A DNA stretch of 64,000 nt from Pseudofrankia coriaricola (GTDB lineage: Bacteria; Actinomycetota; Actinomycetes; Frankiales; Frankiaceae). The notes below the pieces were generated by a model. That model was not told the origin of the DNA. It worked only from the letters and a program-made list of their open reading frames with translations, and did not search any database. Positions 42,952 through 50,068 of this stretch are shown piece after piece (within the stretch, counting starts at the first letter, position 1; each line of letters starts with the position of its first letter). Both the position numbers and the translations under genes were made by a program. The stretch covers positions 195,615 through 259,614 of the forward strand of contig NZ_MBLO01000125.1 in assembly GCF_001854805.1 (NCBI RefSeq). The letters are read 5' to 3'.

Positions 42952-43263
42952 TTACCCGTCCCTGTTCTCGCCGCTGTCGCCAACCGCCCCATCGGATGTC
43001 TGGAAGTTGTCGCGATCCTGGACTGAGGCCAACTTCTCCACGACGATTACCAGGTCATCCGGCGACGTGCTTACTTCTGGCGTCACTGTTCTGATCTCCT
43101 TCCGCGCGGCATCGAGCCGCCATGACTCCCACGATAGGACAGCCAGAAGACGAGGGTGCATCGCGTCGCGTCCGGGATTCTGGCTGATTGCGGGCAGCGA
43201 CAGACAGATTACCGGACAGTCCTGGGTGTCGCGACCCCTTTCAGAAAATTTCGATGTTCCCAC
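42952..43263 (-). CDS. possible small hypothetical protein
   Basis: 103 codons from GTG 43,263, or 69 residues from ATG 43,161. The sequence reads like protein from CPVICLSLPAISQNPG to the end, with helices (LLAVLSWESWRLDAARKEI) and a strand (DDLVIVVEKL). No family recognised, no clear ribosome site. Could be a decayed gene. Confidence 0.35.
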   Translation of the reverse strand: MGTSKFSERGRDTQDCPVICLSLPAISQNPGRDAMHPRLLAVLSWESWRLDAARKEIRTVTPEVSTSPDDLVIVVEKLASVQDRDNFQTSDGAVGDSGENRDG

Positions 43264-43359
43264 GCAATGCGGTTGGCGCGCTGCGATCGTCGGTTGAGCC
43301 GGGCCGCACGTTAGCGGTGAGTTCCGCGATTCTTCATCTGTAGGGGGTAAGGAAAGGCT

Positions 43360-43386
43360 GCTTGCAGTTGTGAGCGCGCTGCAAGC
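43360..43386 (+). repeat. dispersed palindrome, copy 2
   Basis: GCTTGCAG-N11-CTGCAAGC with perfect arms (43,360-43,367 and 43,379-43,386), followed by GCAGGTCA as in copies 3 and 4. Confidence 0.8.
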
Positions 43387-43596
43387 GCAGGTCAATGCTC
43401 TCCAAGTGCGGGTGCGTCCCCCTAGTGATCCTTCCGTCTGACGCGGGCGCCACGGGGCACAGCGGACGGACACGACGAAGACCCATGGTCACACCCCCGC
43501 GACGCACTGACGGTGCTGCACCCAGACGTGGCGGCGCGGCTGGTCGCAGCCCGCAGCGCCATACCGAGCGCGGTCTACGTCGAACAACCGTAAAGC

Positions 43597-43623
43597 GCTT
43601 GCAGATGCGAGCACCCTGCAAGC
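43597..43623 (+). repeat. dispersed palindrome, copy 3
   Basis: Perfect arms at 43,597-43,604 and 43,616-43,623, 11-bp spacer ATGCGAGCACC, followed by GCAGGCCA. Closest to copies 1 (reverse) and 4. Confidence 0.8.
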
Positions 43624-43677
43624 GCAGGCCAGTGCGCCGAGTAGGCGCACGGGGCCTCAGGCTCCTGAAGACGGTGG

Positions 43678-43709
43678 CGGCCGGTAACCCTGGTCAGGGT
43701 TACCGGCCG
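43678..43709. terminator. perfect 15-bp-arm hairpin
   Basis: Arms 43,678-43,692 and 43,695-43,709 are fully complementary with a 2-base centre. It sits just beyond the 3' end of the minus-strand gene that stops at 43,737, so it is probably its terminator. The arm contains GGTAACC, the same core as the cluster at 33.8-34.0 kb. Confidence 0.65.
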
Positions 43710-43736
43710 CTGGATGGTGCCGTCTAGTGCGTCTGG

Positions 43737-44204
43737 TCAGTCGTGGCAGATACAGCGACCGTGGCGCGCCGCGTACAGCACCTGCCCCAAGGCGACCACA
43801 GCGGCGGGGTGCGCGCGGGTGACCAAGTCAAGGATGCGGGTACCTGTGGCCGCGTCTGGGGCCGCCGTGATGAGTTCGTACATGGCCATCTGATGGGATG
43901 TCAGGCCACGGTCCGGTATGCCGTCCGTGCTCGGCACCCAGCCGGCCGGCTTCCATGAGGGCGCTTCCGCGCCCGCTGGGTTCTCCCGGAAGACGAGCAC
44001 CACGTCCGCGACCGACGGCGATCCGGCGCGGTAGTCCAGATACACCGCCGGGGGCATCGCGTTCACCAGCGTCATGACGTCGTGGGCCGTGGCACCCGAC
44101 CGGACTGTCAACTCGTACATGCCGCCGCCGGGTGTCGCTAGCTCGGCGGGGTTCCACCGGCGCTCAGGCCACGTGGGTAGGTCATCGGGCGGGATACTGG
44201 GCAT
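43737..44204 (-). CDS. hypothetical protein of the element
   Basis: 155 residues, soluble (PTWPERRWNPAELATPGGGMYELTVRSGATAHDVMTLVNAMPPAVYLDY; MAMYELITAAPDAATGTRILDLVTRAHPAAVVAL) with a CICHD C-terminus. ATG start. I do not recognise the family. Confidence 0.65.
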   Translation of the reverse strand: MPSIPPDDLPTWPERRWNPAELATPGGGMYELTVRSGATAHDVMTLVNAMPPAVYLDYRAGSPSVADVVLVFRENPAGAEAPSWKPAGWVPSTDGIPDRGLTSHQMAMYELITAAPDAATGTRILDLVTRAHPAAVVALGQVLYAARHGRCICHD

Positions 44205-44289
44205 GGGTCACCCTCCTGTCTTGGACACAGGCGTGTGATCAAGGTCGTTGGTGGGTGTTCCAGCACCCGCCAGCGACCGCTAACGGCCC

Positions 44290-44316
44290 AATGATACATC
44301 TGTGCGATGCATCATT
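44290..44316 (+). promoter_or_regulatory. operator-like inverted repeat before the excisionase-like gene
   Basis: Arms AATGATACATC (44,290-44,300) and GATGCATCATT (44,306-44,316) match at 10 of 11 positions around TGTGC. It ends 22 bp before the GTG of the small HTH gene, over its promoter region, so autoregulation is likely. Confidence 0.65.
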
Positions 44317-44338
44317 CGGCGTTCCGTAAGATCACGCC

Positions 44339-44566
44339 GTGACCGACGAAGACCCCTTGCTCGGGTACTCCGAAATGGCCAAGATCGCTGGCATCCTCCC
44401 GAGCACGCTGCGCGGTTACCGCTCCCAGGGACGCATGCCGCCCCCCGACGATGACTCAGTACCCGATCGGCCCCGCTGGCGCCTGTCGACCTTCCAGGCA
44501 TGGATGCGCGACCGACCCGGACGCGGACGAAGCCTCAACCCCCGCCCGCCGAGCGACAGCAGCTAG
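44339..44566 (+). CDS. small MerR/AlpA-like helix-turn-helix protein, possible excisionase
   Basis: 75 residues with a winged-HTH of the MerR/excisionase type (LLGYSEMAKIAGILPSTLRGYRSQGRMPPPD ... RPRWRLSTFQAWMRDRPGRG). Such proteins act as recombination directionality factors or small repressors in actinomycete elements. GTG start, palindromic operator just upstream. It is the last gene before the inner att-like repeat. Confidence 0.75.
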   Translation: MTDEDPLLGYSEMAKIAGILPSTLRGYRSQGRMPPPDDDSVPDRPRWRLSTFQAWMRDRPGRGRSLNPRPPSDSS

Positions 44567-44613
44567 ACCGGACCGGGCGGGGCTGCCGTCACGTCGACGA
44601 GATCACTAGCCAT

Positions 44614-44640
44614 GCTTGCAGTTGCGCGCACCCTGCAAGC
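44614..44640 (+). repeat. dispersed palindrome, copy 4
   Basis: Perfect arms 44,614-44,621 and 44,633-44,640 with an 11-bp spacer, followed by GCAGGTCA. Lies 48 bp after the HTH gene and 55 bp before the inner att-like repeat. Confidence 0.8.
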
Positions 44641-44694
44641 GCAGGTCACGCGTATTCGGCGAGCGTCGAGTCAGGCCATCGCGAACTTGAGACC

Positions 44695-44721
44695 GTGTGT
44701 ACAACCAGACTTGCAACGGTC
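44695..44721 (+). repeat. inner att-like repeat
   Basis: 27 bp identical to the attR arm (46,473-46,499) except at 44,707 (A for C). It includes the first four bases of the GGTCGT core (GGTC). Sequence to its right (from 44,722) does not match the methyltransferase. With attR it flanks the TIR-WD40 gene. Confidence 0.85.
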
Positions 44722-44842
44722 AGTAATTCGTTGCGCACGTAGGGTTGTGCGGCGGTCGGGGCGGGCGGGTGTGGGCTAGGGGCGGTCCGCGTCGGACGGG
44801 CGGGCGGGCGGCGTGTGGGTGTTTGGGTGGGATGATCGGGGT

Positions 44843-46402
44843 GTGGTTGACGGGGGTTCTGGTGATGGGGTGCGGACGTGGGATTTCTTCGTCTCGTACA
44901 CATCTGCTGATGAGCGGTGGGCGGAGTGGGTGGCCTGGCAGTTGGAGGACGCCGGCTATCGGGTGTTGATCCAGGCGTGGGACTTCGTGCCAGGCTCTGA
45001 CTGGATGTTCGGTATGGAGCAGGGTGTCAGGCACGCCCGGAAGATGATCGCCTTGCTGTCGGTGGCCTATCTGACGTCGGTCTTCGGTGGGCAAGAGTGG
45101 CGGACGGTCCGGGCCGCTGATCCCGAGGGCTTCGCTCGCAAGCTGCTACCGATCCGGATAGAGGACTGCGACCGGCCGGATTTGCTGCGGACCGTGGTCG
45201 GGTTTGACCTGTTTGATCTGGAGCCGGAAGCGACCCGCGCTCACCTACTCAAGAAGGTGAGTCACAGCCTGTCGGGCCGGGCGAAACCGGCCACCGCCCC
45301 GGAGTTCCCCATACCGGCCCGGTCGGCGCCCCCGGTCGGTGAACCAGCCTTCCCACCCGCACACGAGCCACCACCACCGCCTGTCCCGTTCGGCACGCGA
45401 GTGGCCACCCTCACCGGCGACACCGGCCCGGTGCAGTGGGCGGTATTCTCCCCGGACAGCACCCGACTCGCCACCGTCTCCACCGGTGGGCCGGTGCGGC
45501 TATGGGACGTGGCCACCGGCCGCGAACGCGCCACCCTCACCGGCCACACAGGCCCGGTGTGGTGGGCGGTGTTCTCCCCGGACAGCACCCAGCTCGCCAC
45601 CGTCTCCGCCGATGGGGCGGTGCGGCTATGGGACGTGGCCACCGGCCGCGAACGCGCCACCCTCACCCGCCGTACTGACACGGTGCAGTGGGCGGTGTTC
45701 TCCCTGGACAGCACCCAGCTCGCCACCATCTCCATCGATGGGGCGGTGCGGCTATGGGACGTGGCCACCGGCCGTGAACACGCCGCCACCTTCACCCGCC
45801 ACATAGGCCCGGTGTGGCGGGCGGTGTTCTCCCCGGACAGCACCCAGCTCGCCACCATCTCCGACGGTGGAACGGTGCGGCTATGGGACGTGGCCACCGG
45901 CCGCGAACGCGCCACCCTCACCGGCCCGGTGCCGTGGGCGGTGTTCTCCCCGGACAGCACCCAACTCGCCACTCTCTCCGCTGACGGGCCGGTGCGGCTA
46001 TGGGACGTGGCCACCGGCCGCGAACACGCCACCCTCACCGGCCACACCCGCCTGGTGTGGTGGGCGGTGTTCTCCCCGGACAGCACCCAGCTCGCCACCG
46101 CCTCCGCCGATGGGACGGTGCGGCTATGGGACGTGGCCACCGGCCGCGAACACGCCATCCTCATCGGCCTCACCCGACTCACCGGCCCGGTGCGGTGGGC
46201 GGTGTTCTCCCTGGACAGCACCCAGCTCGCCACCATCTCCATCGATGGGGCGGTGCGGCTATGGGACGTGGCCACCGGCCGCGAACACGCCACCTTCACC
46301 GGCCATACAGGCCCGGTGCGGTGGGCGGTGTTCTCCCCGGACAGCACCCAGCTCGCCACTATCTCCACCGACGGCACGGTGCGGCTATGGGCGATCATCT
46401 GA
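44843..46402 (+). CDS. TIR domain-WD40 repeat protein
   Basis: About 519 residues. An N-terminal TIR domain (TWDFFVSYTSADERWAEWVAWQLEDAGYRV to about residue 150) is of the bacterial NAD-cleaving or signalling type; the Glu in GGQEWRTVR is a candidate catalytic residue. A Pro-rich linker leads to eight WD40 repeats of about 40 residues (consensus VFSPDSTQLAT ... VRLWDVATGREH), nearly identical at DNA level, with repeat 5 shortened and the last ending in WAII. WD40 parts often sense or bind a partner that triggers the TIR effector. GTG 44,843 or 44,870 could be the start; neither has a strong ribosome site. Probable defence or abortive-infection gene (inference). Confidence 0.88.
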   Translation: MVDGGSGDGVRTWDFFVSYTSADERWAEWVAWQLEDAGYRVLIQAWDFVPGSDWMFGMEQGVRHARKMIALLSVAYLTSVFGGQEWRTVRAADPEGFARKLLPIRIEDCDRPDLLRTVVGFDLFDLEPEATRAHLLKKVSHSLSGRAKPATAPEFPIPARSAPPVGEPAFPPAHEPPPPPVPFGTRVATLTGDTGPVQWAVFSPDSTRLATVSTGGPVRLWDVATGRERATLTGHTGPVWWAVFSPDSTQLATVSADGAVRLWDVATGRERATLTRRTDTVQWAVFSLDSTQLATISIDGAVRLWDVATGREHAATFTRHIGPVWRAVFSPDSTQLATISDGGTVRLWDVATGRERATLTGPVPWAVFSPDSTQLATLSADGPVRLWDVATGREHATLTGHTRLVWWAVFSPDSTQLATASADGTVRLWDVATGREHAILIGLTRLTGPVRWAVFSLDSTQLATISIDGAVRLWDVATGREHATFTGHTGPVRWAVFSPDSTQLATISTDGTVRLWAII

Positions 46403-46472
46403 TCACGGTGGTCATCTATGGTCGGACGTGCACTGCTCCGCTCCGAGTCGGTTCGCGCCAGCCTCGTGGTGT

Positions 46473-46501
46473 GTGTGTACAACCCGACTTGCAACGGTCG
46501 T
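46473..46501. other. attR
   Basis: Right attachment site. The element arm (46,473-46,495) with ACCCGAC and GTGTGTACA runs into core GGTCGT (46,496-46,501), after which the methyltransferase N-terminal half begins on the minus strand. The arm is repeated at 44,695. Confidence 0.85.
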
Positions 46502-46871
46502 TGTCCGCGTAGACAACCCGGGACTCGGGCGCGACGCCCTGCACGACCTCATGCAGGTTCGGGCTCGTGGGGATCCCGGTGCCGATGTCCAGAAACTGGC
46601 GGATGCCGACCTCGGCAGCCAGGAACCTGGCCGCGCGGACCAGGAACAGCCGGTTCTGCACGGCCGCCTGCGGAACCTCGGGCAGGGCCGCCTTGACCTG
46701 CTCCGCGGCCGTGCGATCTGCCGGGAAGTTGTCCTTCCCGCCGAGGTAGTAGTCGTACATCCGCGCCGAGTGCGCCCGGTCCGTCCTCAGGTCCGCCGGG
46801 GCGGCCGGGCGAGTCTCCGTCGGCCCCGCCGAGCTGGCAGTGCCCGCCGTCCGCGCGCTCGCATCCCCCAC
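46496..46871 (-). pseudogene. SAM-dependent methyltransferase (DUF574 type), N-terminal part split off by the element
   Basis: GTG start at 46,871. The N-terminal half contains RTDRAHSARMYDYYLGGKDN (typical family start), FLDIGTGIPTSPNLHEV (SAM-binding loop) and VVYADND. From 46,495 the frame enters element sequence and would read on for about 26 unrelated residues. The missing half is at 31,504-32,006; frame and length fit exactly. Before insertion this was one 290-residue methyltransferase. Confidence 0.92.
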
Positions 46872-47004
46872 CGCGAGTGACCCCCTACTGCCGGAAATGT
46901 CCCTGTGCCGGCATCATAGTGCCGGCCTATCAGGCGCAGGTCGGTCTCGCGCGCTCCCTCCAGGGGCCAGCCGCGTCAGATCGCCAAGTGGAGGTGAGCC
47001 GGTC

Positions 47005-48018
47005 GTGAGCGCTATCAAGACGCCGTTGGCGCCGCCGGCCCCGTTGGCCCCGCTGTCGGCCGGTTCGGTTTCGTTACGCCTCTACCCGCACGCGGTGGAG
47101 CCGCCGATGAGCGCCCGGCAGACAGTGGTCGAGCTGCGGGCACAGGCCGCGCTGGCCACCGACGCCGGCTTCGACGGCGTCATGACCAGCGAGCACCACG
47201 GCGGATTCGCCGGCTACATCCCCAACCCATTGCAGATGGCGAGCTGGGCGCTGGAAGCCATGGCCGCGGGCTGGGCGGCCGCCTGCCCGTTGTTGCTCCC
47301 GCTGCGCCAGACGGCGCTGGTCATCGAGGAGACGGCGTGGCTGGCGGCCCGGTTTCCGGGCCGCGTGGGCCTGGGCGTCGCCGCCGGATCGCTCCAGGAC
47401 GACTTCGACATCCTTGGGACCACCAAGGACGGGCTGACGCGGCGGTTCGCCGCCGGGCTCGCGGAGGTGGCGGGTGCCCTGTCCGGTCGCGACCCTGGAC
47501 CGCTGGCGAACGACCCGGCCGTCGCGGCCTGCGCCGACGCCCCGATCCCGCTCGTCAGCGCGGCCATGAGCCCGGCGGCCGTGCGCAGGGCCGCCGCCGC
47601 CGGCGCCGGCCTGCTCTTCGACTCGATGTCCACCGTCGCGCGCTGCCGCCAGCTCGCCGACGCCTACCGGGAGGCGGGCGGCGAGCGGGCCTGCGTCATC
47701 GTCCGCAGGATCTGGCTCGGCCCGCCGCCGACCAGCCGCCAGGCCAGGCAGGTACAGGTCTACCGCGGCTACGCGGCGTCGGCGGCGGTCTCCCACTGGG
47801 CGGACGACGCCCTCATCGCCGACGACGACCCGACCGCGTTGGCCGAGCGGCTCGCGGCCGACGTGATCACCGCTGGCTGCGACGCCGTCAACGTCCGCCT
47901 GCACGTTCCCGGCATCACCCCGGCCGAGGCACGCCACCAGCTCGCCCAGCTCGGCGGGCTCGCCCCCGAGGTGCGCCGCCTGCTGGACGGGCACAGGCAT
48001 CGGACACAGGCGACCTAG
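47005..48018 (+). CDS. LLM class flavin-dependent oxidoreductase (luciferase-like)
   Basis: Luciferase-like monooxygenase fold of 337 residues, using FMN or F420. Seen: TDAGFDGVMTSEHHGG, FPGRVGLGVAAGS and a C-terminal TAGCDAVNVRLHVPGITPAEARHQLAQLG. GTG 47,005 preceded by GTGGAGGTGAG; an ATG at 46,840 in the same frame overlaps the divergent methyltransferase start. Substrate unknown. Confidence 0.87.
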   Translation: MSAIKTPLAPPAPLAPLSAGSVSLRLYPHAVEPPMSARQTVVELRAQAALATDAGFDGVMTSEHHGGFAGYIPNPLQMASWALEAMAAGWAAACPLLLPLRQTALVIEETAWLAARFPGRVGLGVAAGSLQDDFDILGTTKDGLTRRFAAGLAEVAGALSGRDPGPLANDPAVAACADAPIPLVSAAMSPAAVRRAAAAGAGLLFDSMSTVARCRQLADAYREAGGERACVIVRRIWLGPPPTSRQARQVQVYRGYAASAAVSHWADDALIADDDPTALAERLAADVITAGCDAVNVRLHVPGITPAEARHQLAQLGGLAPEVRRLLDGHRHRTQAT

Positions 48019-48031
48019 GAACGTAGGACGG

Positions 48032-48769
48032 TCAGGCGGGACCGGCCGAGACAGACGGCCGGGCTGAGGGCCGGGCCAGCACGCCGGCCGAGGGACCGGG
48101 CGGAGCCGGCGCCGCTTGGCTCTCGCGGGCGATCCGCCAGCAAGAAAGGGCAAGCCAGCCAACGGCAAACCCGACAAGCACGTGCAGCATGCTGGTCACC
48201 GGGGTGTCCGGCAGCCGCGCGGCGAGCGCGAACGGCGGAAACCCCAGCAGGTAGAGCCAGACCGGCGTACGCGGGTAGGCGCCCGAACGCAGCAGGGCGA
48301 TCCCGAACAACACCACGCCGACGACGAAGACCGCGGCGCTGGCCAATAGCGCGGCGCGGCTCGCCGTGGCGAGGTCGGTGTCCTCGCCCAGCGGGTAGAC
48401 AACGACGTTCAGGGCATAGGCGGCCCCGCCGAACAGCCCGAACCCGACCAGGTTGACCGCGAACGCGGCATCAGCGAAGGCGCCACCGCCACCGCCACCG
48501 CCACCGCTCCCACCCCCAGCCCCAGCCGGGGAGATGGACGGGTTGGCTGCACCCGGCCGGCGCGACTGGTCCGCCGGTCGCCGGTCGCCGGCGGCCAGGA
48601 GGCCGAGGCGCAGCGCCGGCAGCAGTGGAACCGCCAGTGCCGGCGAGACGCCGAGCACCAGGCTGGTAGCCAGAGTCTCGCCGGTGAACGCCTCGATCAT
48701 GCCGGGCACCGCGACAAAGAGGCCGGCCACCAGGCCACTGACCGCTCCGAAACGCAGAAGAAAGAACAT
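48032..48769 (-). CDS. membrane protein of unknown function
   Basis: 245 residues with about six hydrophobic helices (FGAVSGLVAGLFVAVPGMI; AVPLLPALRLGLLAAG; AVNLVGFGLFGGAAYALNVVVYPL; ALLASAAVFVVGVVLFGIALL; VWLYLLGFPPFALA; VLVGFAVGWLALSC). A Gly-rich loop, GAGGGSGGGGGGGG, joins helices 2 and 3. ATG start. Family not recognised. Confidence 0.72.
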   Translation of the reverse strand: MFFLLRFGAVSGLVAGLFVAVPGMIEAFTGETLATSLVLGVSPALAVPLLPALRLGLLAAGDRRPADQSRRPGAANPSISPAGAGGGSGGGGGGGGAFADAAFAVNLVGFGLFGGAAYALNVVVYPLGEDTDLATASRAALLASAAVFVVGVVLFGIALLRSGAYPRTPVWLYLLGFPPFALAARLPDTPVTSMLHVLVGFAVGWLALSCWRIARESQAAPAPPGPSAGVLARPSARPSVSAGPA

Positions 48770-48910
48770 GCCCGGACCGTAGGAAGAGGCGATGCGCGCC
48801 GGAAGTGCCCACCAGCCGCATGCCCTTCGGCACCCGGTGCGCGACCATGCCCGCGGGCACGTGCCTTTCGGGTATATCGGCGAGTGCGCCGGCCGACGTA
48901 CCCTGACGCC

Positions 48911-50068
48911 GTGTCACCGCCGGTTCCGTGGGTCGCACCCGTCCTGTACGCCGGCGTGCTGATCGCCGGTGGGTACGCCGGCCTTGCCGGTGTGGGTGAC
49001 ACGCGGCCGCTGCCGTTCGTTGGCGGGCTGGCCGCGGCGGCCGTGCTGGATCTCGCCGAGCGGCGGGCGTTCCCGGATGGTGCCCCGCGGCCAGCGGCTG
49101 TCGGGTTGCTGGCCGCGCGCGCCGCGTTGTTCGTTCTGGTCGCCGCCGGTGACGGGGCCGGGCTTGCCCGGGTGCTGTTCCTGCTGCTGCCGTTCACCGC
49201 GTACTTCGCGTTCGGCCGCGCGGTGAGCATCGGGGTCGGCGCTGGCTGCGTTGTGGCCATCGCCGTGGCGTTCCAGCTGACCGAACCCCACTGGTACCGG
49301 TCGCCGGAACACATCTCGGATCTGCTGATGTTCGTCCTCGGGTTGGTGCTGACGATCGCGATGGCCGCGGTCGCCGCCGAGGAACGGCGCGGCAGGACGC
49401 GCGCGCAGGACGCGAACGAGCGGTTGCGGGCGTCGTCGGAGCGGGTAGCCGAACTGTCCGCCGCCGCGGAACGCAACCGGGTCGCCCGCGACATCCACGA
49501 CGGGCTCGGCCACCATCTGACCGCCATCTCGGTCCTGCTGGAAAAGGCGGCCGCCTTCCGCGACCGCGACCCCGCGGCCGCGGACGCCGCCGTCGAGGAC
49601 GCGCACCGGTCGGCGCGGCTCGCGCTTGATGACGTCCGTCGCTCCGTCGGTGCGCTGCGCGAGGTCCCGTTCCGGTTTTCCACGGCGCTGGACGAGCTGG
49701 CGAGGCAGGCCCAGCGGACCGACGACGGCCGGCTGGCCGTGACGGTGGACTGGTCCGGCGACGAGCGCCGGTATGGGCCCGCCGTGTTGATGACGCTCTA
49801 CCGGGCGGCGCAGGAGGGCATGACCAATGTCCGCCGGCACGCGCACGCCACCCGGGCGGTGGTGACCGTCCGCTGCGCGCCGACCGAGGCCCGTCTCGTC
49901 GTCGCCGACGACGGCCGAGGGTTCGAGGCCGGCCGGGAGGGGTTCGGCCTGCGTGGAATGCGCGAGCGGGTGGCTCTCGTCGGCGGCTCGGTCACGGTCG
50001 ACAGCGAGCCAGGCCGGGGTACCCGCCTGGCCGTCGCGATCCCCCACCAGCCGGAGCCGGTGTCGTGA
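48911..50068 (+). CDS. two-component sensor histidine kinase (NarL-partner, HisKA_3)
   Basis: 385 residues: about four N-terminal membrane helices (residues 10-155), a linker coiled coil, then HisKA_3 with phospho-acceptor His in ERNRVARDIHDGLGHHL and a HATPase with N-box EGMTNVRRHAHA and G-boxes DDGRGFE and GFGLRGMRERV. The GTG at 48,911 starts at SPPVPWVAPVL; the stop overlaps the regulator GTG by 4 bp. Signal unknown. Confidence 0.93.
   Translation: MSPPVPWVAPVLYAGVLIAGGYAGLAGVGDTRPLPFVGGLAAAAVLDLAERRAFPDGAPRPAAVGLLAARAALFVLVAAGDGAGLARVLFLLLPFTAYFAFGRAVSIGVGAGCVVAIAVAFQLTEPHWYRSPEHISDLLMFVLGLVLTIAMAAVAAEERRGRTRAQDANERLRASSERVAELSAAAERNRVARDIHDGLGHHLTAISVLLEKAAAFRDRDPAAADAAVEDAHRSARLALDDVRRSVGALREVPFRFSTALDELARQAQRTDDGRLAVTVDWSGDERRYGPAVLMTLYRAAQEGMTNVRRHAHATRAVVTVRCAPTEARLVVADDGRGFEAGREGFGLRGMRERVALVGGSVTVDSEPGRGTRLAVAIPHQPEPVS

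Larger units (their letters stand above)
42661..43736. other. 1.1-kb region without a confident gene
   Basis: Both strands have open frames, none convincing in full. The best is minus 42,952-43,263 (GTG; 103 codons) or its shorter form from ATG 43,161, with coherent sequence ISQNPGRDAMHPRLL and DDLVIVVEKLASVQDRDNF; it may be a real small gene or a fragment. The right part holds two copies of the dispersed palindrome and a perfect hairpin. Base composition is lower in GC at the left end. Confidence 0.45.
32001..46501. mobile_element. integrative element of about 14.5 kb in a methyltransferase gene (serine-recombinase, FtsK/TraB-type)
   Basis: Bounded by a GGTCGT direct repeat (32,001-32,006 and 46,496-46,501) that is present once in the reconstructed target gene. 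Carries a large serine recombinase at one end, an excisionase-like HTH gene, a FtsK/TraB-like translocase, small membrane proteins and regulators, as in actinomycete integrative and conjugative elements, which transfer double-stranded DNA with one FtsK-like protein and need no relaxase. No recognisable replication initiator was found; the protein at 37,552 behind iteron-like repeats is a candidate. Cargo includes an APH-like kinase and a TIR-WD40 protein. Confidence 0.9.

Noticed and set aside
45410..46400. Regular DNA repeats that could suggest a CRISPR array
   Set aside because: Period is about 126 bp, units are coding and in frame (WD40 blades), and there are no unique spacers.
45262..46494. 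410-residue repetitive frame opposite the TIR-WD40 gene
   Set aside because: Repeats only mirror the WD40 DNA repeats; sequence is Ser/Arg/Val-rich without a fold.
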